Of a stretch of DNA of 64,000 nt, positions 51,613-60,138 are shown one piece after another. The stretch is taken from NCBI GenBank assembly GCA_965205925.1, contig OZ242183.1:1116001-1180000 (forward strand), in the 5' to 3' direction. The position numbers and the translations under genes are program-made. Position 1 is the stretch's first letter. Each line of letters starts with the position of its first letter. The stretch comes from CAYRJD01 sp965205925 (GTDB lineage: Bacteria; Actinomycetota; Acidimicrobiia; Acidimicrobiales; Poriferisodalaceae). The notes under the pieces are model-generated. The model was not told the DNA's origin. It ran no database searches and saw only the letters and a program-made list of their open reading frames with translations.

Positions 51613-52052
51613 GATCCGGCGTTGCTCCTGGGGGGGGGTATTAGGATTGGGAATTCAACCAAACGTTTCTTGGTTATGTGCTTCATGGTTGTTCCATGCG
51701 CTTGTTTCTCTAAGTCTTTGATGGCATTTTGTAATACCCAAGCAAGCCACCCAATTTGGACTTTTTTCGAGGGAATGACCTTAAAAAGGTGCTGATTTAG
51801 AAGAGCGGGACCACGATCCCAGAAGCGCACAGCCAATGTGGCAGACCAAGAGAAGACTAGGTCGCCGTCATCAATCTGAAATCGATCTGGGATCTCTACT
51901 TCAGATCGGTCAGGGATTTCTTGAGGATTCAATAGCTGTTTGATTCGGATGACAGGTTTCCCGGTTGTTCCAAGTTCAGATGGCTTAAAGGGGTAGCCGT
52001 TGTTGAATACCGCGATATCGCCAAGTTTTGATTCACGCCAGCCGTCATTCAT
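51513..52052 (-). CDS. hsdS: HsdS target-recognition module 1 (phase-variable)
   Basis: The first specificity module, starting MNDGWRESKLGDIAVFNNG at ATG 52052, which overlaps the end of hsdM by eight bases. It carries a recognition domain (GYPFKPSELGTTGKPVIRIK, FSWSATLAVRFWDRGPALLN and a closing EFPILIPPP) and then passes the poly-C tract at 51638-51630. With nine C it reads a garbled tail RSNAGSWISSN... to a stop at 51513. With ten C it joins module 2. A 48-base longer open frame lies upstream inside hsdM. As sequenced it may act as a single-domain half-HsdS. Confidence 0.88.
   Translation of the reverse strand: MNDGWRESKLGDIAVFNNGYPFKPSELGTTGKPVIRIKQLLNPQEIPDRSEVEIPDRFQIDDGDLVFSWSATLAVRFWDRGPALLNQHLFKVIPSKKVQIGWLAWVLQNAIKDLEKQAHGTTMKHITKKRLVEFPILIPPPRSNAGSWISSNQSTPTSTLSNSNSQLARQPAKRCSSSS
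51630..51638. repeat. Poly-C tract of 9 (coding strand) between HsdS modules 1 and 2
   Basis: Nine G on the plus strand following ATA in the coding frame. As written, module 1 runs CTA-ATA-(C)9-AGG and then loses the reading frame of the conserved QEQRRIVDLIES helix. One C more (or two less) restores a continuous HsdS of modules 1 and 2. The module 1 frame therefore stops early in this sequence. Confidence 0.88.
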
Positions 52053-53558
52053 AGCCAGCGGCCTTGAGTCGCTTGTCCATCGCCAACTGAGCTTCTGCAA
52101 GCTGTTTCTGGGCTTGGCGTAGGTCGGTAAGAGCTTCGCCTACGTCGATGATTTCATCGGCGTCTTGTTGTATGTAGCGACCGATGTTGAGATCCCAGCC
52201 GTTGGTTTCTATTTCGCTGATATCTACGGTCGATTGCTTGATCCCGTCTGCCTCTACATCGGGATCTAGGTATGCCTCAAGTAGCGCTGCCACGTCGCCA
52301 TCGCCAAGTGTGTTCTGGCTGCGGCCGGACTCGTATCGCTGAGAGCCGTCGATGATGCGAACTTTGCCCTTAGATGCCTTGTCTTTACTATTTCGCAAGA
52401 TCAGCAGGCACGCAGGGATAGAAGTGCCGTAGAAAAGATTTGGCCCAAGACCGATGAGGGCTTCAAGCAAATCTGTCTCAAGAATGTACTGTCGTATACG
52501 TCCCTCAGCACCTGATCGAAACAGGGCGCCGTGAGGCATTACGACCCCGACCTTGCCGGTGTTGGGTTTAGCAGAAGCGAGCATGTGCTGAATCCAGGCG
52601 AAGTCAGCGTTGTTTTTTGGTGGAACGCCTCCTAGTTCGGAACGGTTGTGTGGGTCATCTGCCCAGACTTCTCGCCCCCACTCTTTAAGTGAAAACGGTG
52701 GGTTGGCGATGACTACGTCAAACTGGCTGAGCTTTCCTTTGTTGTCGACAAAGAGTGGGTTGCGAAGCGTGTCACCTCTGCGAATGGTTGTGTCTTCCAC
52801 ATCTTGGATGTAGAGGTTCATTCGACCTATTGCCGATGAGGTTTGGTTTACCTCTTGGCCAAAGAATCGCATCCGAGCGGTGGATCTGCCCGAAGTCTTG
52901 ATTTCTTTGGCGACTTCGATCAGCATGCCCGCAGAGCCGCATGCCGGGTCATAGACCGTGTCGGTTTCAGTGGCTGCAAGAATCTTGACTAGGAGGTGTA
53001 CGACTCCTCGAGGGGTGAAAAACTGCCCAGCGTTGGCAGCGTTTTCGTCTGAGAACTGCTTGAGCAAGTACTCGTACCCATCACCCAACATGTCGTGGGG
53101 CACTTGGCTAGGCGAGATGTTGTAACGGTTGAAGTGATCAACCAGCCGTTGGAGACGTTCAGGCGGCATTCGATTTGAATCAGCCCAGGAGGCGTTGCCA
53201 AAGATCCCCGCGAGTCGATCTGGGTTGGCTTGTTCAATCTTTTGCGTTATCGCTTGGATTGCTACACCGTGGTTTTCAGTGACACGGCGTAAATCCTCCC
53301 AATGGCACCCATCCGGGATGGCGAACTTGTGAAAATCGGATTTGGCAATCTCTTGAGTGAGTTCGTCACCCCACTCAGCTTCTGCTTCAGCCTGCTTTTC
53401 ATCCCAAGTGTCCGACAGCAGTTTTAGGAAGAGAATCGGGAAAATGAAATCCCGCAGGTTGACTGGATCTACCGGACCTCGGAGGATGTCGGCGGCTCCC
53501 CAGAGCCAAGATTCAAGCTCTTGCTGAGATAGTGCTGGGGGAGGGGGGGGGTCGTCAT
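52045..53558 (-). CDS. hsdM: Type I modification methyltransferase HsdM, frameshifted at a poly-C tract
   Basis: An N6-adenine methyltransferase subunit. Motif I is VYDPACGSAGMLIE, motif IV NPPF in FDVVIANPPFSLKEWG. N-terminal helices are read as LSQQELESWLWGAADILR, SDFHKFAIPDGCHWEDLR and AGIFGNASWADSNRMPPERL, in one frame from about 53540 to the stop at 52045. The ATG at 53558 (M-T-T) is out of that frame by one base because the tract 53551-53543 has nine C; ten or seven would give a 504-residue protein. Its last codons overlap hsdS. In this form the methylase is off unless slippage occurs. Confidence 0.9.
53543..53551. repeat. Poly-C tract of 9 (coding strand) at the hsdM start
   Basis: Nine G on the plus strand. 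They directly follow ATG-ACG-A of hsdM on the coding strand and are followed by T-C5-A. For the ATG at 53558 to enter the methyltransferase frame the run must be 10 or 7. No ATG, GTG or TTG lies in the correct frame before 53169, and two ATGs at 53572 and 53569 read into TGA after a few codons. Confidence 0.88.
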
Positions 53559-53600
53559 CCGCCGGTCATCATTTGACCTAGTGACGGCGCGTTAGTTGAG

Positions 53601-53673
53601 TGGAGCTAAGGGGAATCGAACCCCTGACCTCTTCCATGCCATGGAAGCGCTCTACCAACTGAGCTATAGCCCC
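53601..53673 (-). tRNA. tRNA-Ala, anticodon GGC
   Basis: A 73-nt tRNA on the minus strand. Acceptor GGGGCTA pairs with TAGCTCC (one G-T), discriminator A; D-arm with GCTCAGTTGGTAGAGC; anticodon arm CTTCC-ATGGCAT-GGAAG, so anticodon GGC; T-arm CAGGGGTTCGATTCCCCT. CCA is not encoded. The 3' end faces the hsdMSR operon, whose hsdM start lies about 43 bases downstream. The usual tRNA integration association is possible, but no attachment repeat was found. Confidence 0.97.
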
Positions 53674-53766
53674 GCACTTGTGCATGAGCGCAGAAGCCTA
53701 CTAAGAGCGCAGTGGTCTACTAATCCTGATGTGCTGGCACCTGATACACAGCAAAGTGATGGTTGT

Positions 53767-54198
53767 CTAAGAAATCCGCACTCGCACGTAGGTGCGGTCG
53801 TCGAAGCTGATGTTGTCAGGAGATGCGACTTTTGTCCCTGGTGGATGCTCAAGCCGAAGGGGGTCGCGTTCTATCGCTGCAGCGAGCAGCTTTTCACTTT
53901 CTTCAAGAGTGCTTTGCGGCGTGGTGTAGCCGTCGGAGGCCAGCACAAGTTCGCTTGCTTGAGCGAAGTCGAAGACATCCACTATTTCTTTGGGAGTGCT
54001 CGTTCCATCGAAGACAGCGAAACCCAACTCGTGTTTACAGAGATTGTTGAAGCGTTTGGCTTCTTGCAATAGCGGCAAGATCAGTGCCCATCGGCGAGCA
54101 GCAGAGCGTTTGCGCCACAAGAATCCCATCAGCGTCAGGAATCCAGTACCCGCTAGCCCGACCACCACTCCTAGGAGGTTATTGAGAACATTTAGCAC
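53767..54198 (-). CDS. Small membrane-anchored hypothetical protein
   Basis: A 143-residue protein with a hydrophobic N-terminus (NLLGVVVGLAGTGFLTLMGF, residues 7-26) and then a basic stretch WRKRSAARR, the pattern of a single membrane anchor with the body in the cytoplasm. The remaining part is mixed and shows no motif I recognise. It lies just upstream of tRNA-Ala on the same strand and is divergent from the PNPOx-like gene. Low confidence that it is expressed as drawn. Confidence 0.5.
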   Translation of the reverse strand: MLNVLNNLLGVVVGLAGTGFLTLMGFLWRKRSAARRWALILPLLQEAKRFNNLCKHELGFAVFDGTSTPKEIVDVFDFAQASELVLASDGYTTPQSTLEESEKLLAAAIERDPLRLEHPPGTKVASPDNISFDDRTYVRVRIS

Positions 54199-54250
54199 AG
54201 GGCGATACTATTTCTTGACCGCGTAACAACCCTGATGATTTTTTGAACCA

Positions 54251-54592
54251 ATGAGTATTGCTGTAGAAGTAGAGAAGCTGGGTGAAGAAATAAAGCGCTT
54301 CGGTCAGCAGGCGTATCTGCTAAGCGTCAGCGATGACTCCACCGCACACATCGCACATCTCACTTTCAGCTTCACCGATGGTGAACTGCGATGTGGTGCT
54401 AGCCGAACTGCGGCTGCAAACATTTCCGCACGACCAAGAGTGTCGGTGCTATGGCCGCCGTTTGAAGCTGGCGGCTATTCAATGATCGTTGATGGCGATT
54501 GCCAGGTGTCAAAAGGCACCGCAGCCGACGATGGTGACGAGCTAGCGATCAGACCAGTCACCGGCGTGCTTCACAGGCCAGCGGCTGGTTAG
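54251..54592 (+). CDS. Pyridoxamine-phosphate-oxidase-like split-barrel protein
   Basis: A 113-residue protein with the PNPOx-like flavin-binding split-barrel pattern: QAYLLSVSDDSTAHIAHLTF, then LRCGASRTAAANISARPRVS and LWPPFEAGGYSMIVDGDCQV. It is a little short for the family, lacking part of the C-terminus. Some actinobacterial relatives bind F420. Function unknown. Its stop is just before the convergent LLM gene. Confidence 0.75.
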   Translation: MSIAVEVEKLGEEIKRFGQQAYLLSVSDDSTAHIAHLTFSFTDGELRCGASRTAAANISARPRVSVLWPPFEAGGYSMIVDGDCQVSKGTAADDGDELAIRPVTGVLHRPAAG

Positions 54593-54596
54593 TAAC

Positions 54597-55622
54597 TTAA
54601 GCAGCCTTCAAGTCGTTGAAGATAGTGCTCCAGCGGTCAGATTCTCCCTCATAGGGCGCATAAAAGCTAACCCTGTCCACTACGTCGCTGTAGCGACCCT
54701 TCAACGCTGTTGCCACCTTCTCAGGTTCAGCCACTACTGCAAACGCGCTCAAGATGTCGTCGGTGATCAGATTGCCCATCTCCACCCACTTGCCTTCTTT
54801 AGACATTCCGTTTAGCTCGGTTTGCAGATCACCCCAACCGTGGCAGTCCAACACCGGTCGATAAGCAGGGGTAGAACCATAAAACGCAATCTGCTGCTTG
54901 ACGCCCTGTGTGGCTTTGTCCATTTGCTCTTCGTTGTTGCCGGTAACAATGAATGAAGGCCCGGAGATGGTGATGTCGTTAAGCGACCGACCAGCTTTGG
55001 CAGCCCCACGCTCTAGCGCAGGGATGGTTTCTTCACGCAGATATTTCTCAGTGGTAAACCCGTGGCACATAAACAGATCACAGGTCTCACCAGCGACCTC
55101 AGTCATCAATGGCCCAACACCAGCCAACGCCACTTTGGGAGCGCCATACGGATTTTCGCCCGGATGAAAGAACGGACTCATCAACGTGTGCTGATAAAAG
55201 TCACCTTGAAAATTCAGCTTCTCGCCAGTATTCCAGCTATTCCAAATGGCCTTGACGGCGAGAATCATCTCACGCATGCGAGCCGCAGGTTTTGACCATT
55301 CCATTGAAAAACGCTTAGTGATGTGCGGCTTGATCTGGCTACCTAACCCCAGAATGAACCGGCCACCTGAGAGTAGTTGTATGTCGTTGGCGCTGTAAGC
55401 CAACGACATCGGATTACGAGCAAACCCCACCACGATGCTGGTGCCAAGCTCAACACTGTCGGTCGCATGCGCCATCAGAGGCAGCATCGTGAACGGGTCG
55501 TGGCTGGTTTCGGGCACCCACAATCCGTCGTAGCCAAGTTCTTCTTGTTTGCGGGAGGACTCCATGAGCCCGTCAAATCCGCTAGTTACACCAATACCGC
55601 CATCTACCTTCATGACTGCCAC
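54597..55622 (-). CDS. LLM class F420-dependent oxidoreductase (TIGR03617-like)
   Basis: A 341-residue luciferase-like protein. ELGYDGLWVPETSHDPFTML, ELGTSIVVGFARNPMSLAYS, GGRFILGLGSQIKPHITKRF and WSKPAARMREMILAVKAIW match the TIGR03617 group of F420-linked oxidoreductases. The final part is VVDRVSFYAPYEGESDRW. The start may be the first Met or the one three residues later. It is divergent from the thioredoxin-like gene at 55706. Confidence 0.9.
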   Translation of the reverse strand: MAVMKVDGGIGVTSGFDGLMESSRKQEELGYDGLWVPETSHDPFTMLPLMAHATDSVELGTSIVVGFARNPMSLAYSANDIQLLSGGRFILGLGSQIKPHITKRFSMEWSKPAARMREMILAVKAIWNSWNTGEKLNFQGDFYQHTLMSPFFHPGENPYGAPKVALAGVGPLMTEVAGETCDLFMCHGFTTEKYLREETIPALERGAAKAGRSLNDITISGPSFIVTGNNEEQMDKATQGVKQQIAFYGSTPAYRPVLDCHGWGDLQTELNGMSKEGKWVEMGNLITDDILSAFAVVAEPEKVATALKGRYSDVVDRVSFYAPYEGESDRWSTIFNDLKAA

Positions 55623-55705
55623 GCTAGTAGGGACAGCATTTGGTTACAGGTTGACGAGCCGTTTCAGCGTGCGGCTAGTGACGTGGCTAGCGATACTGGG
55701 AACTC

Positions 55706-56296
55706 ATGATTGATGTAACCGATGCAACGTTTAACGATGAGGTAGTCGCAGCCAGCCATAACCAGCCCGTGGTGGTGGATCTATGGGCACCTTGGTGTGG
55801 CCCTTGTAAATCGTTAGCACCCATTTTGGAAAAAGTGATTGCAGATACTGATGGTGCTGTGGCGGGCGCCAAGGTGAACATCGACGAAAACCCCGAGGTT
55901 GCTCGCGCTATGCAAGCGCAGTCGATTCCTCTGGTGGTGGCATTCAAAGATGGACAGCCCGTTGACGGGTTTTTGGGAGCCCAAGGTGAACCAATGGTGC
56001 GGGATTTTGTCGCGAAATTGTTACCCGAACCGTCTTCATTGATTGCAGAAGCGCAAACCGATGACGCAACAGCAGAAATCGCAGCGGAGGATGTCGAGGA
56101 AACTACGACCGCCTCAGCCGAACCCAAGCCCGAGTTTGACCTAGCCGAAGTTGAAACTGAACTAGAGGCACTACTAACCACAGTCAAAACAAGCGATACA
56201 GATCGGCAAAAGTTTGTAGAGCTACTGGAACTGTTGGGTGCCGAGCATCCAGCGACCGCCTCATGGCGTAAGCAGCTTTCAGCCATGCTGTACTGA
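55706..56296 (+). CDS. Thioredoxin-domain protein (YbbN/TrxA-like)
   Basis: A 196-residue protein with an N-terminal thioredoxin domain: VVVDLWAPWCGPCKSLAPIL carries the CGPC redox motif at about residues 31-34, and SIPLVVAFKDGQPVDGFLG includes the cis-Pro. After residue 110 an acidic Thr/Glu-rich linker and a helical tail (ETELEALLTTVKTSDTDRQK) replace the TPR region of YbbN-type co-chaperones. It may reduce or hold partner proteins. The MFS gene starts eight bases downstream. Confidence 0.92.
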   Translation: MIDVTDATFNDEVVAASHNQPVVVDLWAPWCGPCKSLAPILEKVIADTDGAVAGAKVNIDENPEVARAMQAQSIPLVVAFKDGQPVDGFLGAQGEPMVRDFVAKLLPEPSSLIAEAQTDDATAEIAAEDVEETTTASAEPKPEFDLAEVETELEALLTTVKTSDTDRQKFVELLELLGAEHPATASWRKQLSAMLY

Positions 56297-56303
56297 CGCC
56301 GTC

Positions 56304-57443
56304 TTGAAGCTGTTCTCAGTCACTGCGTACTTCACGCAGTTCGCGGTTGCCGCTGGTCTAGGAGTCGTGTTCGGCTACTTGGCCGACCTGCAAGAGCGTT
56401 ACGACCTGTCGGACATGTCGCTTGGCATAATCGCCGCCTCTGGTTTTGCAGCAGCGCTATTTACACAGTTAGCAATTTCACCGTTTGTAGACCGCGGGTT
56501 TGCTGGAGCGATAGCAGCGATCGCCATAGCTTCCTCAGCGTTTGGTTGTTTCGGGTTTGTATTTGCAGAACAAACCTGGACGTTGGCGGCTAGTCGAGGC
56601 CTGTCGGGCGTGGGTTTTGGGCTGTACTCCATCGTTGCTCGTAAGGCACTGATAGGTGTTGATGTAACTGGAGGCGCGCGGAAAGTGGGCTTTTTGGTGT
56701 CGTTCGGGGTGGCAGGTTTCATTAGTGGTCCAGCTATCGCATCGTCATTGGGAACGATCACATTTGAGATGCCGTTCATCGTGCTGGGGGTGGTGCTGGT
56801 CGCGTCCGGCTCACTTATCGCCACGCTTATCGGCCGAACACCTATAGCCACAACCCACGTTGACCACTCCCAGATCGGCGAGCTGCTCCGACGACCTCGC
56901 GTTCAGGCAGCTATCGGCGGCAATGTTGCGTTGTGGGGCTTCATAGGTCTGTTCGATTCCACTGTTGACCGCTACCTCACCGACCTGGGCTTGTCCGACC
57001 TAGAGATTGCGGTTGGACTGATAGCGGTTGGCATTCCGCTGGTAACCCTTTCGCCCAGTGCGGGTGCGTTGGGTGAAAGAATTGGCGCCCGCAAGGTGTT
57101 TGCTCCGGCCTACATAGCACTGGTTCCAGCTATTTGGATTTACGGATTCGTCAACGGGCTAGCGGTATTCATTGTGATCGGGATAATTGAAGCTGTGATC
57201 GAGTCGTATGCAGCCATGAGCGCGCAAGTGCTTGTATTGGAGGCCACTGGCGCTGAGCGGGTTGCGACCGGTGCGGCTGTGCTTGAATCGGTCGGCTTCA
57301 GTGCTGCTCTAGTGACTGCGCTAATAGGCCCGGTGGGTTATGGCGCTTTAGGTCAACACAAGTTGTTCTTGTTTTGGGCGATCGGCACTGCTGTGCCAGT
57401 TGCGTTCGCTTTACAAAGATTGAGAAAGGTAAAGCAGACATAA
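56304..57443 (+). CDS. MFS transporter
   Basis: A polytopic membrane protein of about 379 residues with roughly 12 hydrophobic segments, e.g. FAVAAGLGVVFGYLADLQER, GFAGAIAAIAIASSAFGCFG and LVPAIWIYGFVNGLAVFIVI. The loop-2 region is GFAAALFTQLAISPFVDRGF, resembling the conserved A-motif of the major facilitator superfamily. The frame begins inside the Trx gene, so I choose the TTG at 56304 as a likely start. The substrate is unknown. Confidence 0.88.
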   Translation: MKLFSVTAYFTQFAVAAGLGVVFGYLADLQERYDLSDMSLGIIAASGFAAALFTQLAISPFVDRGFAGAIAAIAIASSAFGCFGFVFAEQTWTLAASRGLSGVGFGLYSIVARKALIGVDVTGGARKVGFLVSFGVAGFISGPAIASSLGTITFEMPFIVLGVVLVASGSLIATLIGRTPIATTHVDHSQIGELLRRPRVQAAIGGNVALWGFIGLFDSTVDRYLTDLGLSDLEIAVGLIAVGIPLVTLSPSAGALGERIGARKVFAPAYIALVPAIWIYGFVNGLAVFIVIGIIEAVIESYAAMSAQVLVLEATGAERVATGAAVLESVGFSAALVTALIGPVGYGALGQHKLFLFWAIGTAVPVAFALQRLRKVKQT

Positions 57444-57468
57444 CCAGGTTTAGCTCGTTAGCTGAGCG

Positions 57469-58200
57469 GTGCAAACCTGTGCCGCAAAATCCCCACTAGA
57501 AATCGCCAGAAGCCGTACTACGGTCGGCAAGCGAGTGGATTCAAATATTCCCGTCAATTGGCGTTTGGTAGCCAAAGAGATACGAGATGTCGGTCTGCGG
57601 TTGGGTTGGCGACCTGTTCTAGGCATCTTTGCAGCACTCGGTGCCTTAGGCATAGCGGTGTACCTGCTAGGAGTACGAACAGGAGCGCCACCCCCAATCG
57701 ACCTGCCGTTAGCTGGCAGCAATACTGTGGCTCTGCCGCAAGCAGCTGCCAGTCAAGCGCCGACGGATCTGCTGCTGGTGCAAATAGATGGTGAAGTTGT
57801 TACACCTGGTTTGTACGAAATCGCTATCACAGCGCGGCTAGATGATCTGGTCAGAAGTGCTGGCGGACTAACGCCCAGGGCCGACACATCGCGGATCAAT
57901 CTGGCGCAACCGTTAAGCGATTCTGATTGGCTATTCGTACCGGCTATTGGTGAACCATTACCGGCGGGTATAGATGGCGCAGGAGCGGTTTCGTCGGGCA
58001 GCAATGGCGGCCTGGTCAACATCAATACCGCTAACGAGAGTGAGCTAACGGCTCTGGCTGGTATCGGTCCAGTGTTGGCAGAGCGGATCGTTAAGCATCG
58101 TGAAACATACGGCCCCTTTGCGTCGATCGATGCGCTAACGGCTGTCTCTGACATTGGCTCCAAAACTGTCGCCGGTTTTCGCGATCAAGCCAAGATCTGA
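57469..58200 (+). CDS. comEA: ComEA family DNA-binding protein
   Basis: A 243-residue protein with one N-terminal transmembrane segment (GIFAALGALGIAVYLLGV), an SLBB-like middle part (LLLVQIDGEVVTPGLYEIA) and C-terminal helix-hairpin-helix motifs (VNINTANESELTALAGIGPV and RIVKHRETYGPFASIDALT). ComEA binds incoming DNA for natural transformation and passes it to ComEC, which follows five bases later. GTG at 57469 or a later GTG may be the start. Confidence 0.93.
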   Translation: MQTCAAKSPLEIARSRTTVGKRVDSNIPVNWRLVAKEIRDVGLRLGWRPVLGIFAALGALGIAVYLLGVRTGAPPPIDLPLAGSNTVALPQAAASQAPTDLLLVQIDGEVVTPGLYEIAITARLDDLVRSAGGLTPRADTSRINLAQPLSDSDWLFVPAIGEPLPAGIDGAGAVSSGSNGGLVNINTANESELTALAGIGPVLAERIVKHRETYGPFASIDALTAVSDIGSKTVAGFRDQAKI

Positions 58201-58204
58201 CTAG

Positions 58205-60088
58205 TTGCACGAGATAGTTCTCCCGCCCGCTCGACGTTATGGCGGCTTGGCAGTAGTAGGTGATTATTGGATTGTCGGTTGCGCCATTGCAGCTTTTGTT
58301 GGCGCTTGGTTTGCATGGGATTTATCAAGATGGCTGCCGTGGTGGCTGGCCGCGTTGGCATTGGTGTTTGCGCTTGTAGCTCGCTTGCCGGCTGTGCTTG
58401 TTGTTGTTGTGTTTGTGCTGGCGGCTGGTAGTACAAGCCATGAGCTCGCCCGACTAACGCAGCCCGAATCTGGCTTTATTGACGAAGAGGTCGTGGTAGT
58501 GGCCGATCCGGAGTGGCGACGCGGAGCACTGAGCTTGCAGGTGCGAATAGCAAGCACCGGTTACCGCTATCAGGCCTACGCACGTGGTCCGACCGCTTAC
58601 CGTCTAGAGGACGCTCTACTGGGCGAACGTTGGCATGTGACCGGCGAGACAGAAGTAGCCGATGAAGACAGCGGGCGTTACTTGTGGCCTCGCCATTTGG
58701 TCGGGCATATAGAAATCAACGAGGCGCATTTTGTTGATGCCGGTTCGGCACCGTTTCGGTTTGCAAATTCGATCAGAAATCTCGTAAGTAGCTCGTCGAA
58801 ATCTTTGTCACAGCGAGATCAAGCGTTGCTTACCGGGTTTGTTTATGGCGACGATCGTGAACAGTTACCTGAAGTGCTGCATGATTTTCGTGCCACGTCA
58901 CTTACGCATCTATTGGCAGTCTCCGGCTCCAATGTGGCTTTCGTGTTGTTGTTGGTGGCACCTTTGCTGCTGCGGTTGAATTTGTGGTGGCGTCTGGTCG
59001 CTGTGGTGGTTTTGCTAGCTGAATTTGCTTTGATCACTCGTGCTGAACCGTCGGTGCTTCGTGCCTGCGTGCTCGCTGCTTTAGCCGTCGGAGCTCAAGC
59101 TGTTGGCCGCAGTGCCTCAAGCACTCGACTGTTGGCTTTAGCGGTAACGGTGTTGGTAGTGGCTGATCCATTGCTGGTGCATGCGGCCGGGTTTCAGTTA
59201 TCGGTCGCTGCGGCGGGTGGCATCGTGTTAGGTGCAAGTTCTATTGAACGCCGCTTACGTGGACCGCGCTGGTTGCGCTTGGCGTTGTCGGTAACTCTGG
59301 CCGCTCAGTTAGGAGTGCTACCAGTACAGCTTTGGTTGTTTGGGTCGTTGCCATTGGTTTCAATCCCGGCCAACGTGTTAGCTGGACCGATGGCAGGACC
59401 AGCCATGATTTGGGGTTTAGTAGCTGGTGTGCTTGGTGGGTTGGCTGGTGACGCAGTAGCGGCTGTGTTGCATTTGCCAACCCAGTTCATGGTTGGCTGG
59501 GTCGCCGCGGTAGCTCGCTATGCGGCAGCCTTGCACTGGCCCGCGATTGAACCAAGCGAACTGGTGTTGCTTGCAGTCGTGGCGACTGCGGCCATTACGG
59601 CTAGGCACTTTGCTCATAGAGCGTTGCGCCTTGCGATTATTCCGACCGCTTTGCTAGGGGTGTGGCTAGCGGCTAGCACGCACGAGCCGGAACCTGTGAT
59701 CACGAAGCATCTAGAAGTAACCGGTGGAGTAACAGTGGGAGCAGCAGCTTCGATCGTAGTAGTGGATCGGCCAGATCCGGCATGGGCATTAGATCGCTTG
59801 GCGGCTGTCAAAGTGGAAGATATCGATCTGCTCGTGGCGCTTTCGTCTAGCCGAGCGGGTCGTGAGGTGGTGCGAGCAATCCAGTCGCGCCATCAAATAG
59901 ATGAGTTGTGGACTCCGCAGGGATTTGGAACGCTTGATAACAGCAGCATCACGAGTGCTCGTGTCATCACTGAGGCAACACAATTGCCAACGCTGTTAAC
60001 TAGCCCAACGCTGCTAGCTAGCAATGTTGCTAGCAGCACCCGGGTGGTTGAACCCAGCGGCGATAACCGACTGGCGCTATCTACCTAG
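58205..60088 (+). CDS. comEC: ComEC/Rec2 DNA-uptake channel, shortened beta-lactamase-like tail
   Basis: A 627-residue membrane protein of DNA uptake. The ComEC/Rec2 competence domain is seen from about residue 200 with DQALLTGFVYGDDREQLPEV, THLLAVSGSNVAFVLLLVAP and RASVLRACVLAALAVGAQAV, plus many transmembrane helices. The C-terminal metallo-beta-lactamase-like region (about 500-627) lacks the HxHxDH metal motif, as does its VVVDRPDPAW start, so no nuclease site is visible. The start is TTG at 58205. It is five bases from the comEA stop. Confidence 0.93.
   Translation: MHEIVLPPARRYGGLAVVGDYWIVGCAIAAFVGAWFAWDLSRWLPWWLAALALVFALVARLPAVLVVVVFVLAAGSTSHELARLTQPESGFIDEEVVVVADPEWRRGALSLQVRIASTGYRYQAYARGPTAYRLEDALLGERWHVTGETEVADEDSGRYLWPRHLVGHIEINEAHFVDAGSAPFRFANSIRNLVSSSSKSLSQRDQALLTGFVYGDDREQLPEVLHDFRATSLTHLLAVSGSNVAFVLLLVAPLLLRLNLWWRLVAVVVLLAEFALITRAEPSVLRACVLAALAVGAQAVGRSASSTRLLALAVTVLVVADPLLVHAAGFQLSVAAAGGIVLGASSIERRLRGPRWLRLALSVTLAAQLGVLPVQLWLFGSLPLVSIPANVLAGPMAGPAMIWGLVAGVLGGLAGDAVAAVLHLPTQFMVGWVAAVARYAAALHWPAIEPSELVLLAVVATAAITARHFAHRALRLAIIPTALLGVWLAASTHEPEPVITKHLEVTGGVTVGAAASIVVVDRPDPAWALDRLAAVKVEDIDLLVALSSSRAGREVVRAIQSRHQIDELWTPQGFGTLDNSSITSARVITEATQLPTLLTSPTLLASNVASSTRVVEPSGDNRLALST
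60010..60037. repeat. Inverted repeat near the comEC 3' end
   Basis: A perfect 9-bp inverted repeat, GCTGCTAGC at 60010-60018 and GCTAGCAGC at 60029-60037, with a 10-base spacer that contains a further TAGCAA/TTGCTA pairing. It lies in the last codons of comEC, 51 bases before its stop. The structure could affect mRNA decay, but may be only a by-product of the CTAG-rich sequence seen across the window. Confidence 0.6.
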
Positions 60089-60138
60089 CAATACCTATCT
60101 AACACGTCTCAGTTAGCTCTGCGGCTAGTTTCTTTGGC

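Noticed and set aside
47203..53700. R-M operon as an island integrated at tRNA-Ala with a flanking attachment repeat.
   Set aside because: The tRNA 3' end faces the operon, but no copy of the tRNA end is seen near 47200-47270 and there is no integrase gene. Left as an open possibility only.
53596..54072. Plus-strand open frame with GNRTPDLFHAMEALYQLS at its start.
   Set aside because: The start is the antisense of tRNA-Ala; this is a well-known false ORF type found where tRNA-Ala is read on the wrong strand.
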